Shown here in pieces: positions 32,902-41,984 of a stretch of DNA of 64,000 nt. The stretch is from Fibrobacter sp. (GTDB lineage: Bacteria; Fibrobacterota; Fibrobacteria; Fibrobacterales; Fibrobacteraceae), in the NCBI GenBank assembly GCA_017475045.1, contig JAFVGH010000010.1:1-64000 (forward strand). The letters are read 5' to 3'. The translations under genes were made by a program, and so were the position numbers. The stretch's first letter is position 1, and every line of letters starts with the position of its first letter. The notes under the pieces are model-generated. The model was not told the origin of the DNA, did no database searches, and worked only from the letters and a program-made list of their open reading frames with translations.

Positions 32902-33333
32902 GTGATTCACTTTCTTAAATACAACCTCATCGGTGTGATGAACACCCTCATCACCCTTGCCGTAGTGTGGGTTCTGCACCAGCTGCTAGACTGGAACGTG
33001 GAACTTTCCAACTTCTTGGGCTTCGTTGCCGGCGGATGCAACAGCTACCTGTGCAACCGCATCTGGAATTTCAAGAGCCACAATCGTAAGCGTAGCGAAG
33101 TCATCCGCTTTGTGGCGGTGTTCCTGATTTCTTACGGAATTAACTTGTTTGTACTGGAACTGGCTGTCTTCGCCCTCGCCAACGCGGCCTGGTGCGCAGG
33201 CTTTACGGCATGGATTTCGCAGTTCATGAAACCCACCTACTTTGCAAACGTAGTGGCCAACGTAGTATACGTGCTGGTAAGCTTTACGCTTTACAAGAAG
33301 TGGGTATTCAAGGCCGCACCGAAACAGGATTAA
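32902..33333 (+). CDS. GtrA-family membrane protein
   Basis: A 143-residue protein with four membrane segments and the GtrA signature FLKYNLIGVMNTLITL near the N-terminus, CNRIWNF after helix 2, and LYKKWVFK at the end. GtrA-like proteins are thought to move lipid-linked sugars across the inner membrane for surface glycosylation. I chose GTG at 32902 because the family starts here; an in-frame ATG 29 codons upstream lies inside the preceding gene and adds an unrelated Ser/Arg-rich extension. Its stop overlaps that of the convergent epimerase pseudogene, a nucleotide-sugar gene of related theme. Confidence 0.85.
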   Translation: MIHFLKYNLIGVMNTLITLAVVWVLHQLLDWNVELSNFLGFVAGGCNSYLCNRIWNFKSHNRKRSEVIRFVAVFLISYGINLFVLELAVFALANAAWCAGFTAWISQFMKPTYFANVVANVVYVLVSFTLYKKWVFKAAPKQD

Positions 33334-34292
33334 TGGTTGTATCCCTTGAACCACTCAGCAAAGGCCTTGATGCCCGTATCCAAGTCGGTATTGGCCGTGT
33401 AGCCCACGTCCTTCTCTAGCGCAACAGTATCTGCCCAAGTAACTTCCACATCGCCGGGCTGCATAGGCATGTAGATTTTTTCGGCATCCTTGCCCAAGTG
33501 CTTTTCTAAGGTCTTCACAAAGTCCAGCAGGTTCACCGGGTTGCCATGACCGATATTGTACAGCTTGTTCTCGCTCTTGCCCACACCCGCCTCAAAGACA
33601 CGGACCACCCCCTGGGCGATATCGTCGATGTAGGTAAAATCACGCATCATGTGGCCGTTGTTGAAAATCTTAATGGGCCTGTCGTGCAAAATGGCATCTG
33701 CAAAAAGCCAGGGTGCCATGTCGGGCCTGCCCCACGGGCCATAGACGGTAAAGAACCTTAGTCCGGTAGCGTTAATCTTGTAAAGATGGTGGTATGTCTC
33801 CGCCATCAGCTCGTTGCTCCGCTTGGTAGCGGCATACAGGCTAGACGGCATGCAGACAGGATCTTCGGTACTGAAAGGTGTCTTGGTGTTTCGACCGTAG
33901 ACGCTGCTAGAAGAGGCGTAGGTCAGGTGCTCCACAGGGTTAAAGCGGCAAGCTTCCAAGATGTTCAAAAATCCGGTGATGTTACTATCGATGTAAGCCT
34001 GGGGGTTTACCAGGCTGTAGCGGACGCCCGCCTGGGCACCCAGGTGGACAACACCGTCAAAGTGTTCCCGTTAAAAAAGCCCCTTGATGGCGGAGGCATC
34101 AGCCAGATCCATTTTCTCGAAACGAAACGCTTCATGGTTCAGACGCTTCAAACGGTCTTCCTTGAGGCTCACCTGATAATAATCGTTCAAGTTGTCTATG
34201 CCGACAACGTCATAGCCCTTAGAAAGAAGGATAAGGGAAACTTCGCAACCGATAAAGCCTGCTGCACCCGTGACCAAGATTTTTTTTGACAT
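33330..34292 (-). pseudogene. UDP-glucuronate 4-epimerase-like gene interrupted by an in-frame TAA
   Basis: Read through, this encodes a roughly 320-residue short-chain dehydrogenase/epimerase: KKILVTGAAGFIG NAD-binding motif, then VVHLGAQAGVRYSLVNPQAYIDSN, SSSSVYGRN, catalytic YAATKRSNE and RFFTVYGPWGRPDMA, as in UDP-glucuronate epimerases. At 34071-34073 (minus strand) TAA follows AIKGLF and is followed in the same frame by REHFDGVVHL. Family members have a charged residue here, so a single GAA-to-TAA change would explain it. No frameshift is needed. The downstream part has an in-frame ATG but no ribosome site. It is either a recent nonsense mutation or a sequence error. ATG at 34292 chosen over GTG three codons earlier. 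Confidence 0.85.
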
Positions 34293-34323
34293 TCCTGACA
34301 CCTTGCTGAATTACACTACAAAA

Positions 34324-34350
34324 ATAAAAAAAAGGACCCCGAAGGGTCCT
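34324..34350 (-). terminator. Terminator after ompA-like gene
   Basis: Minus strand: AGGACCC-TTCG-GGGTCCT followed by TTTTTTTATTTTTG, 24 nt past the stop codon. Confidence 0.93.
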
Positions 34351-34373
34351 GTTATTTGATTTCAAAATCGAGC

Positions 34374-36668
34374 TTACTTCTCGAAGGGAATCAGTTCCAC
34401 ACGGCGGTTCTGCTTACGACCATGCTTGCTGCCGTTGCTGGCAATGGGCTTTTCATCGCCGAAGCCAACTGCGCGGAGGCGGTCAGAGGCAACACCCTGC
34501 TGCACGAAGTAATCCACCACAGCCTGGGCACGGGCCTGAGACAGTTCCTTGTTAGCCTCGGGCTTACCAACATTATCGGTATGGCCCTGGACTTCCAGGT
34601 TGGCAGAAGGAATCTGCTTCAGGAGAGCCACGATGTCATTCAAGGTGCCGTAGCTGTCCTTGGTGAACTTGGTGGAGTTGGTCTGGAACTGGATACCCTG
34701 TTTCAGCTTGTTCAAGTCCTGCTTCTTGTTGAGCGGGCAACCCTTGGCGTCGACCTTCACACCTTCGAGGGTGTAGGGGCACTTGTCCTGATGGTCGGGC
34801 ACGCCGTCATGGTCGATATCCATGGGGCAACCGGTGCTGTCCACAGAAATATCCTTTTCGGTGTTCGGGCACTTGTCGATACCATCAAACACGCCATCCC
34901 TGTCGCTGTCGATGGGGCAGCCGGTGCTGTCGACCACAGTGCCTTCCTTAGTGTTGGGGCACTTGTCCAGATCGTCAGACACGCCGTCCTTGTCAAAGTC
35001 AGAGACACAGCCCGTGCTGTCTACAGTAGTTCCTTCCGGAGTGTTCGGGCACTTGTCCAGAGCATCAGGAACGCCATCCTTGTCGGCATCGGCAGTGCAA
35101 CCGGTGCTGTCCACAGGCATGCCGGCCTTGGTGTTCGGGCACTTGTCCATGGCATCGGGAACGCCGTCACCATCGCGGTCGCCTTCGCAACCCACGTCAT
35201 TCACTTCGGCACCTTCCTTGGTTCCGGGGCACTTGTCCAGATTATCGGGCACGCCGTCATGGTCGGAGTCAGCGGCACAACCGGTGCTGTCCACAGGTAC
35301 GCCGGCCTTGGTGTTGGGGCAACGGTCATCGGCATCAGGGATACCGTCCTTGTCAAAGTCGCTTTCGCATCCGGTAGCATCAATCTGGCGACCTTCCTTG
35401 GTGTTGGGGCACTTGTCCAAACCATCGGGAACGCCATCCTTATCGGCATCCATGGGACAGCCCACAGAGTCAACCGTCACACCGGCAGCGGTGTTGGGGC
35501 ACTTGTCCAAACCATCGGGAACGCCGTCCTTATCCGTGTCCATGGGGCAGCCATCAACATCGACTGCCACGCCAGACAGGGTATGCGGGCACTTGTCCTT
35601 CACGTCAGGAACACCATCCTTGTCTTCGTCTTGCGGCTTCTTGTTGGAATTGCCATCGAAGCGCCACACGAGAGAGGCGGTACCGGCATAGAGCGGGGTC
35701 GGAGTGTAGTAGTAATAGGCATCCACGTCGTTTTCGCCAACGTAGTGGATCTTGTAATCCTTGCTGTGTTCCATTTCCTTGTCGCCATCGAAGGTGAAGT
35801 TCCTGAGGGCGCGGACAGCGATATCAAGACCCATGGCAAAGTCGACGTTCCAGGGCAGGTGGAAGCGGAAACCGGGAGTCAGGAGCATGGGGTCGACCAG
35901 GGGGCTACGAGGATAGCCGGTCTCTTCCACACGGAATTCACCGGAGAATTCAACAAAGATATCGACAAAGTCCAGCGGCATCACGTTGATACCCGTGCCG
36001 TACACCATGGTCACCGGCAGGTCGTGATCAACCGTATAGACGATTCCGGCATTGCCGTTCCAACGGACGGGGATACCCATGTTCACGAGATCCAAGGTAA
36101 GGATCAAGTTGCCACCGATACCGAAGGCATTAGAGGTAAAGGGGTGAGTTTCGCCATTGCTGTTCAGGTACCAAGCATGACGGGGGCGCACACCGGCAGC
36201 CTCTTCGCCAGAAGGCACATAGGCATCAACCTGGACAGCTGCGGTGAAGATTCTCTTCTGGCTGTCGAAGGGGATGCGGACCTTGAACCACACGTCCAAG
36301 TCACCACGACTGGTGGTCCACATGTTGCCGCCACCGGACGGGCCATCAGATTTGGCATGTTCGTAGTAGAGGGGCAGATTCAAGCCCAAATCCACAAATT
36401 CATAAAGGCCCACAGATGCGTTAAAGTTACCCGAAAGGGAGGGTGCCCAGTCGTTGAACCCATAAGTCTTGCCATTGGCAGTATAAGTACCGCCACGGCT
36501 CAGGGCCCAAGCGTCCAAAGCAATGTTTCCGCCCGTACCGATAGAGAATCCGAGCTGACCATTGGTCTTGGTGTTGTACTGATGGATACCATCGGTACCG
36601 CCCTGGATGCCAGCCTGAGCAAAAGCGAGACCACAGGCTAGGAGCGACATAGTTATTATCTTTTTCAT
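34374..36668 (-). CDS. OmpA-family outer membrane protein with ten thrombospondin type 3 repeats
   Basis: A 764-residue outer-membrane protein. Signal peptide (MKKIITMSLLACGLAFAQA), an N-terminal beta-barrel-like region (about 20-345), ten calcium-binding thrombospondin type 3 repeats of about 30 residues (DxDKDGVPDxxDKCPNT pattern, each closed by VDSTGC), then an OmpA peptidoglycan-binding domain (LEVQGHTDNVGKPEANKELSQAR) that anchors it to the cell wall. The repeats probably form a rigid calcium-stabilised periplasmic spacer. GGGGA precedes the ATG by 7 nt. The gene is monocistronic, closed by a strong terminator, and probably abundant. Confidence 0.93.
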   Translation of the reverse strand: MKKIITMSLLACGLAFAQAGIQGGTDGIHQYNTKTNGQLGFSIGTGGNIALDAWALSRGGTYTANGKTYGFNDWAPSLSGNFNASVGLYEFVDLGLNLPLYYEHAKSDGPSGGGNMWTTSRGDLDVWFKVRIPFDSQKRIFTAAVQVDAYVPSGEEAAGVRPRHAWYLNSNGETHPFTSNAFGIGGNLILTLDLVNMGIPVRWNGNAGIVYTVDHDLPVTMVYGTGINVMPLDFVDIFVEFSGEFRVEETGYPRSPLVDPMLLTPGFRFHLPWNVDFAMGLDIAVRALRNFTFDGDKEMEHSKDYKIHYVGENDVDAYYYYTPTPLYAGTASLVWRFDGNSNKKPQDEDKDGVPDVKDKCPHTLSGVAVDVDGCPMDTDKDGVPDGLDKCPNTAAGVTVDSVGCPMDADKDGVPDGLDKCPNTKEGRQIDATGCESDFDKDGIPDADDRCPNTKAGVPVDSTGCAADSDHDGVPDNLDKCPGTKEGAEVNDVGCEGDRDGDGVPDAMDKCPNTKAGMPVDSTGCTADADKDGVPDALDKCPNTPEGTTVDSTGCVSDFDKDGVSDDLDKCPNTKEGTVVDSTGCPIDSDRDGVFDGIDKCPNTEKDISVDSTGCPMDIDHDGVPDHQDKCPYTLEGVKVDAKGCPLNKKQDLNKLKQGIQFQTNSTKFTKDSYGTLNDIVALLKQIPSANLEVQGHTDNVGKPEANKELSQARAQAVVDYFVQQGVASDRLRAVGFGDEKPIASNGSKHGRKQNRRVELIPFEK
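34736..35630. repeat. Tandem DNA repeats encoding TSP3 modules
   Basis: About ten copies of an 87-90 bp unit, with recurring CGGTGCTGTCCACAG and GGGCACTTGTCC. A source of copy-number variation between strains; not a CRISPR array. Confidence 0.9.
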
Positions 36669-36743
36669 GAATTGTCCCCTAGAATTATAACTTTAAAAAA
36701 AGTATAGCAACTTAAAGGGGTGCACAGGAATCAAAATTAGGTC

Positions 36744-37496
36744 ATGATGGACAAATTGCCGATTCTTTCCATAGAAAACCTGCGTAGGGACTTCAAGATG
36801 GGCGACCAAGTGGTTCACGCCCTACGTGGCGTGTCCTTTGATATTTACCCAGGCGAATTTACAACCATCATGGGTACCAGCGGATCGGGCAAGTCCACCA
36901 TGCTGAATATTCTGGGCTGTATGGACAAGCCCACCGCGGGCCACTACATTCTAGACGGGGAGCACACCGAAAAGCTCTCCCGCGACGCCCTGGCCCGCAT
37001 TAGGGGCCAAAAAATCGGGTTTGTCTTCCAGAACTACAACCTGCTCTCCCGTACCACCGCCATCGAGAACGTGGAGCTGCCCCTGCTTTACAATTCGGGG
37101 GTTTCCTCCGCAGAACGCCACCGCCGGGCACTAGAAGCTCTAGAAATGGTGGGCCTGGCCGACCGCATGAACCACCTGCCCAGTCAGCTTTCCGGTGGAC
37201 AGCAACAGCGCGTGGCTATCGCCCGGGCCCTAGTGAACGACCCGGTGATTATCCTGGCCGACGAAGCCACGGGTAATCTGGACACCCGAACCAGCTACGA
37301 AATCATGATGATTTTCCAGGAGCTTCACCGGCAAGGGAAAACCATCGCCTTCGTGACCCACGAACCCGACATTGCCACTTTCAGCGAGCGGACCATCACC
37401 CTACGGGACGGCCTGCTAAAAAAAGACGAAGCCCACGAGATGCAAGATGCGAAGGCGGCCTTCGACGCCCTACCTCCACCGGAGACTTTTGAGTAG
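36744..37496 (+). CDS. ABC transporter ATP-binding protein (MacB/LolD type)
   Basis: A 250-residue ATPase. Walker [10 protein letters not shown]-loop FVFQNYNLL, signature [15 protein letters not shown] and Walker [13 protein letters not shown] with the D-loop Thr/Leu typical of the MacB/LolD/FtsE group. It lies 3 nt before a FtsX-like permease gene, so the pair forms a mechanotransmitting type VII exporter that uses an outer-membrane or periplasmic partner. No MacA-type adaptor is adjacent in this window. Two consecutive ATG codons (36744, 36747) are possible starts. Confidence 0.93.
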   Translation: MMDKLPILSIENLRRDFKMGDQVVHALRGVSFDIYPGEFTTIMGTSGSGKSTMLNILGCMDKPTAGHYILDGEHTEKLSRDALARIRGQKIGFVFQNYNLLSRTTAIENVELPLLYNSGVSSAERHRRALEALEMVGLADRMNHLPSQLSGGQQQRVAIARALVNDPVIILADEATGNLDTRTSYEIMMIFQELHRQGKTIAFVTHEPDIATFSERTITLRDGLLKKDEAHEMQDAKAAFDALPPPETFE

Positions 37497-37499
37497 TTT

Positions 37500-38705
37500 A
37501 TGAATCCTCTGACTCTTGCAAAGATTGCCCTCCGGGCCCTACTGCGTAACCGCATGCGTACCTTCCTTTCGGTGCTGGGTATCGTCATTGGCGTGGCGGC
37601 GGTCATTACCATGGTGGCCATGGGCGAAGGTTCCAGGCAGTCCATCAAGGAACAGATGACCAGCATGGGCACCAACGCCATTATCATCATGCCCAACTGG
37701 AACCGGCGTGGAGGCGTGCAGGCGGAATCTTCCGAGATGCTAGAGGAAAAGGACCTTATCGCCATCCGGGAAAACGCTACCTACATTAACGGCGTGTCAC
37801 CCATGATTACCGTAAGCGGGCAGGCCATCGTAGGAAACAACAACTCCCCCACCACCCTGAGCGGCATCTCCGCCGACTACCTCAAGATACGCAATTACGA
37901 AATCGAAGACGGAGTGATGTTCGACGATGCGGCAGACCGCATGGCCAAAGTCTGCGTCATCGGCCAGACAGTGGTGCAGAACCTCTTTGCAGGCGAAAAC
38001 CCCATCGGCAAGACCATCCGCTACAAGAGCATCCCGCTGAAGGTGATTGGCACCTTGAAATCCAAGGGCTCCGGAGATTTTGGGCAAGACAACGATGACG
38101 TAATCTTTACGCCCTACCAAACCGTAATGCGCAGGTTCTCGGCCACCACCAACATCCGGCAAATCTACGCCAACTCCATCGGCGAAGGCTATGCCGAAAA
38201 GGCCACCGAAGAAATCATGAACATCTTGAAAGAACGCCGGAACTGGACCAAGCCTACGGACCCATTCAGGGTGTTCACCCAAGAAGAAATGATCGAGATG
38301 GTCACCAGCACGTCGGACATGCTGGCCCTGGTCCTGACTGTCATCGCCGGCATTAGCTTGTTCGTAGGCGGTATCGGCATCATGAACATTATGTACGTGT
38401 CGGTCACGGAGCGTACCAAGGAAATCGGACTTCGCATGGCCATAGGCGCACGGGGTCGGGATATATTGATGCAATTCCTGTTCGAGTCGGTGACCATCAG
38501 CCTTATGGGCGGGCTTATCGGCATCATTCTCGGGGTAGCCGCATCACAAATTGTAAAAACCGTCATGGGGTGGCCCATGATCGTGTCATTTACCAGCGTT
38601 GTCATCAGTTTTGCCGTATGCTTTGCCACGGGCGTCTTTTTCGGGTGGTACCCTGCCCGCAAGGCCAGCCGCCTTGACCCGATTGAAGCATTAAGGTACG
38701 AATAA
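37500..38705 (+). CDS. MacB-type ABC transporter permease
   Basis: A 401-residue permease with an N-terminal membrane helix (MRTFLSVLGIVIGVAAVITM), a large periplasmic MacB_PCD domain (about 45-270), and three C-terminal helices in an FtsX fold (IAGISLFVGGIGIMNIMYVSVTERTKEIGLRMAIGA). It pairs with the ATPase gene 3 nt upstream. The substrate is unknown. The next gene, a GH9 cellulase, begins 17 nt later with no terminator between, which suggests a shared transcript. Confidence 0.93.
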   Translation: MNPLTLAKIALRALLRNRMRTFLSVLGIVIGVAAVITMVAMGEGSRQSIKEQMTSMGTNAIIIMPNWNRRGGVQAESSEMLEEKDLIAIRENATYINGVSPMITVSGQAIVGNNNSPTTLSGISADYLKIRNYEIEDGVMFDDAADRMAKVCVIGQTVVQNLFAGENPIGKTIRYKSIPLKVIGTLKSKGSGDFGQDNDDVIFTPYQTVMRRFSATTNIRQIYANSIGEGYAEKATEEIMNILKERRNWTKPTDPFRVFTQEEMIEMVTSTSDMLALVLTVIAGISLFVGGIGIMNIMYVSVTERTKEIGLRMAIGARGRDILMQFLFESVTISLMGGLIGIILGVAASQIVKTVMGWPMIVSFTSVVISFAVCFATGVFFGWYPARKASRLDPIEALRYE

Positions 38706-38722
38706 AATATTAGAAGGTGATT

Positions 38723-41227
38723 ATGAAGAAGGGGAAAAAAATTCAATCAATCATGGCCGCATCTATACTTGCGGCATTTTCGGCAACGGCGGCTTTGGGG
38801 GCCACTACTCCCTACGACTTGATTCGACCGACATGGCCCCTGAACTGGGACGATAAAGTATTTGACAAATTCGACGCGACCATCACCGAGAAAACGGGCG
38901 TGCTCCCGGAAGAGACCACACCGGAAAACTTCATGGCGGGCAAGCTAATGCCCGATACCTTGGACCAGGCCTATCTTGACGCCATCAACACCAAGATTTC
39001 GCCAATCCGCGTGAACCAGGCAGGCTATCTAGAAAGCGACCCCGAAAAGGCGTTCTACTACATAGGAAATGCGAGCGAATTCGAAGTAGTTGATGCAAAC
39101 GGCAATTCGCTCAGCACCAAGGTGACGGGAACCTTTGTTCCGAGCGGCATCTCAACCGCAAGCGACTGGACCATCATTGCCGCCACCGATGCAACAACTA
39201 CCGACAAAAAACGGTACCAGGTTGACATTAACGGACAAGCCGACAGACTCCTGATTGGGCACATTCCCGGAAATTTGCCAGTCAATCAACGCCTGCGTAT
39301 CAAGGTCGGCGAAAACGTTTCGAGCACCTTCATTATTAGCAAAGACGTTTACACCATGGCCAAGGACGCCACGCTCAAATTCTTCGGCATCCAGCGCAGC
39401 GGCAATTCAGAATCGTGGTTCCATGGTCCAAGCCACACAAAGGACGGGGCAGGAAAGACTATAATCGGTGATGAACCCGTGACAGGCATCAACTCTAAGG
39501 CTGGCGACTTGCAAGGCGGCTGGTACGACTGCGGGGACCATCTCAAAGAATCACAGACACAAGCTTTCGCCTTTATGGCTCTAGCCGTGATGTCGGCCAC
39601 CAACCCGACCAAGGACGTAGACCACTACGCCTATAACCACGCCGAATTCGTAAAGACCGACAACATTCCCGATGTCTTGCGCGAGGCAAAGCATGGTGCA
39701 GACTTTTTCTTGAGGGCATTCCGCGTTGCCAATGGCGTTATAGACGACATGCCTGTTTCAATCGGTAACTTTAGAGACGACCATGGGTTTTGGGGACGCC
39801 CCGAAACTCAAGACAATATCACCAGTCCCAATCGTGGAGGCTTCGCCGAACGCGACGTTCGACTCGGAGAACTGGGTTCCAACGTCGCAGGTGAAATCGT
39901 TGCAGGTCTTGCCATTTTGAGCAAGGACTACGCCAAGTACAACAAGACTTTTGCAGACAGCTGCCTGATGGTCGCCGAAAAGATGTACGACTTTGCCAAG
40001 GCGCTCGCTCAAAAAAAGAAATCCTATGACAACGGCAAGCCGTTCGTACACAACAAAGATGCAGCAGGCTGGAGCACCCACGCCTATAATGGCAACAACG
40101 AATTCGTGGATGACATGGCTCTCGCCTCTGTAGCACTCCTTTATGCAACGGGTAAGGGAAAGTATGCCGACGATATGATCCGTAACTCGAATATGTATAC
40201 CGGTCAGGTGCTGCCTGATCTGGACGGCCCGGGCTTTTTCAAGGGCGGTTGGTTCGTAACTCTTGACAAGGGCTTCTTGAAAAATGGCAAGAACACCAGC
40301 TGGGCAAATTCTTACGCCTATGCGACATACGCCCTTTACAAATTAATCCTTGCCGACGAAAACAAGGCTATCAACGAATACGGACTTACTGCAGAAGAAC
40401 GCTTGAATGCGATTGAAGACTGTATCACGAACATGATTTTTAATTTGGGCGATGTGAGCAGTGGGTCTGCGACGATCGTATTGCCTAAGAGTACTGGCTG
40501 GAATGGTATTGGCTGGAAAATGAATGAGGTGAAGTATGACCCGATTTGGTATTCCATGCAGACGGACCAGGATTGGATTTACAACCGTTACCAGGCGGGC
40601 AACATTTTTGAAGTCCTTGCTTATGCCGATGTAGCAAAGGACATCGAAAAACAGAATCTGACTCTTCCAAATATGGGCGCTGTGGATTGGAAGGCTGACG
40701 AGATGAAACAACTCGGCATCAACCAGCTGAACTACATGTTCGGCGTGAACCCGTGGGACATTTCGTTCGTATATGGCGTGGGAGACAAGAACGACGCCCA
40801 CCCCCACCACCGTGCCGCAAATCCTGAAGGAAGAAACACGTCCGATAACTACAAATACGCTTGCCCCACCGGAGCTCTTTTCGGAGGATTACATCCCGGT
40901 ACAACAAATTCCTTAGTCCCCGATAATATGAGTTGGGAAGACTACCACAAGTCCGAAACATGCCTTGACGCTTCTACCATACTACTTTCGGCCCTCACCA
41001 TCGTAAGCAACGGCGGAAACGATTATTATACCACGGACATAAACCAAACATACAAACAAGGCAAAAACAGTCGTGGCTTTACTAGGCTGATTGACCCCCA
41101 GCCGGACGCTATCCTCCCGCCTAGAGTTTTCAGGGATTCTTACAAAATCCGCGGCACCGTCAATGCCAAGGGAGCCCATGTAAACGAGACCAACAAGGCA
41201 CATTACCAAGTCGATTTTAACTACTAA
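38723..41227 (+). CDS. GH9 endoglucanase/cellulase, secreted
   Basis: An 834-residue secreted cellulase. Signal peptide to about residue 27, an unusual N-terminal extension (about 28-92), an Ig-like CelD_N module (ISPIRVNQAGYLES, about 92-205), then the (alpha/alpha)6 GH9 domain with the catalytic Asp pair in GGWYDCGDH (Asp269, Asp272) and the HPHHRAA substrate motif; the acid is probably in SETCLDAS. No CBM or T9SS-like tail is seen. ATG at 38723 has AAGG at 5 nt; an in-frame GTG two codons upstream is less likely. It follows an ABC exporter gene pair at 17 nt. Confidence 0.93.
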   Translation: MKKGKKIQSIMAASILAAFSATAALGATTPYDLIRPTWPLNWDDKVFDKFDATITEKTGVLPEETTPENFMAGKLMPDTLDQAYLDAINTKISPIRVNQAGYLESDPEKAFYYIGNASEFEVVDANGNSLSTKVTGTFVPSGISTASDWTIIAATDATTTDKKRYQVDINGQADRLLIGHIPGNLPVNQRLRIKVGENVSSTFIISKDVYTMAKDATLKFFGIQRSGNSESWFHGPSHTKDGAGKTIIGDEPVTGINSKAGDLQGGWYDCGDHLKESQTQAFAFMALAVMSATNPTKDVDHYAYNHAEFVKTDNIPDVLREAKHGADFFLRAFRVANGVIDDMPVSIGNFRDDHGFWGRPETQDNITSPNRGGFAERDVRLGELGSNVAGEIVAGLAILSKDYAKYNKTFADSCLMVAEKMYDFAKALAQKKKSYDNGKPFVHNKDAAGWSTHAYNGNNEFVDDMALASVALLYATGKGKYADDMIRNSNMYTGQVLPDLDGPGFFKGGWFVTLDKGFLKNGKNTSWANSYAYATYALYKLILADENKAINEYGLTAEERLNAIEDCITNMIFNLGDVSSGSATIVLPKSTGWNGIGWKMNEVKYDPIWYSMQTDQDWIYNRYQAGNIFEVLAYADVAKDIEKQNLTLPNMGAVDWKADEMKQLGINQLNYMFGVNPWDISFVYGVGDKNDAHPHHRAANPEGRNTSDNYKYACPTGALFGGLHPGTTNSLVPDNMSWEDYHKSETCLDASTILLSALTIVSNGGNDYYTTDINQTYKQGKNSRGFTRLIDPQPDAILPPRVFRDSYKIRGTVNAKGAHVNETNKAHYQVDFNY

Positions 41228-41284
41228 AACGGAACCGACAAGCCGATTTTTGTTTTTCGTGGTACACATTTAGTTTTTTTCATA

Positions 41285-41290
41285 TATATT
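41285..41290 (+). promoter_or_regulatory. -7 box TATATT for eda (leaderless type)
   Basis: TATATT-TAGGGC-ATG: 6 nt between box and start; the same arrangement as at 944-956. Confidence 0.5.
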
Positions 41291-41296
41291 TAGGGC

Positions 41297-41923
41297 ATGA
41301 ATCTTCTTGAATTTTTGAAACCGATGCCGGTCGTGGGCATTCTCCGCGACATTCCCCAGGGGGCCGAAGAAGCCTGCGTAGAAACCGCCGCCAAGTGCGG
41401 TCTCAAGGCCATCGAGGTGACCATGAACACCGCCGGTGCCACCAGCATTATCAAGAAGCTCAAGGATTGCGCCGGGTCTTATGAAATTCTCGTAGGGGCA
41501 GGCACTGTCCGTCACGAAAGTGACCTGGAAAAGGCCGTAGCCGCCGGTGCCGAATTTATCGTAACGCCCAACACCCGCAAAGAAATTGTGCGGCTTTCCA
41601 ATACGGCAGGAATCCCCATCATTCCCGGGGCCCTTTCCCCTACCGAAGTGCAGAAGGCCTATGACCTGGGTGCTGCCGCCGTGAAAGTTTTCCCCGTGAA
41701 CTGCGTAGGTGGCCCGGAATACATCAAGGCCCTGCGCGGACCGTTCCGGGACATTCCCCTGATGGCCTGCGGTGGCGTGAATCCGCAGAATGCCAAGGCC
41801 TACATGGAAGCGGGCGCAAACCTGGTTTCCTTTGGCGGGAGCATTTTCAACCCCACGCTCATGGCAAACGGCAACTGGGACGAAATTGAAATTCGCCTGA
41901 CAGCGCTGCTGCAGGCGATCTAA
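41297..41923 (+). CDS. eda: KDPG/KHG aldolase
   Basis: A 208-residue class I aldolase that splits 2-keto-3-deoxy-6-phosphogluconate (and 4-hydroxy-2-oxoglutarate). Landmarks are IEVTMNTAGA (catalytic Glu region), LVGAGTV, FIVTPN and the Schiff-base Lys in AAAVKVFPVNCVGGPEYIKAL, with GGV near the C-terminus for phosphate binding. KDPG is the end point of uronate catabolism, so this enzyme could process galacturonate set free by the pectin lyases of this window. No kdgK or uronate isomerase is adjacent. AGGG is too close to the ATG for a standard ribosome site. Confidence 0.94.
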   Translation: MNLLEFLKPMPVVGILRDIPQGAEEACVETAAKCGLKAIEVTMNTAGATSIIKKLKDCAGSYEILVGAGTVRHESDLEKAVAAGAEFIVTPNTRKEIVRLSNTAGIPIIPGALSPTEVQKAYDLGAAAVKVFPVNCVGGPEYIKALRGPFRDIPLMACGGVNPQNAKAYMEAGANLVSFGGSIFNPTLMANGNWDEIEIRLTALLQAI

Positions 41924-41942
41924 TAGATAGGTAATAGTCTTT

Positions 41943-41984
41943 AATGCATGCTGCCTACTTGCGGGCAGCATGCATTTTCTTTTT
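41943..41984 (+). terminator. Terminator of eda, overlapping the end of the convergent gene
   Basis: AATGCATGCTGCC and GGCAGCATGCATT pair, followed by TTCTTTTT. The downstream arm and T-run lie within the last codons of the convergent diguanylate cyclase gene. Confidence 0.9.

Noticed and set aside
34736..35630. Tandem repeats as CRISPR
   Set aside because: The repeats are coding TSP3 modules without constant spacers.
34356..36641. 761-codon plus-strand ORF opposite the ompA-like gene
   Set aside because: It is a shadow of the repeat-rich minus-strand gene, which has a signal peptide, TSP3 and OmpA domains, a ribosome site and a terminator. The plus-strand product has no recognisable family.
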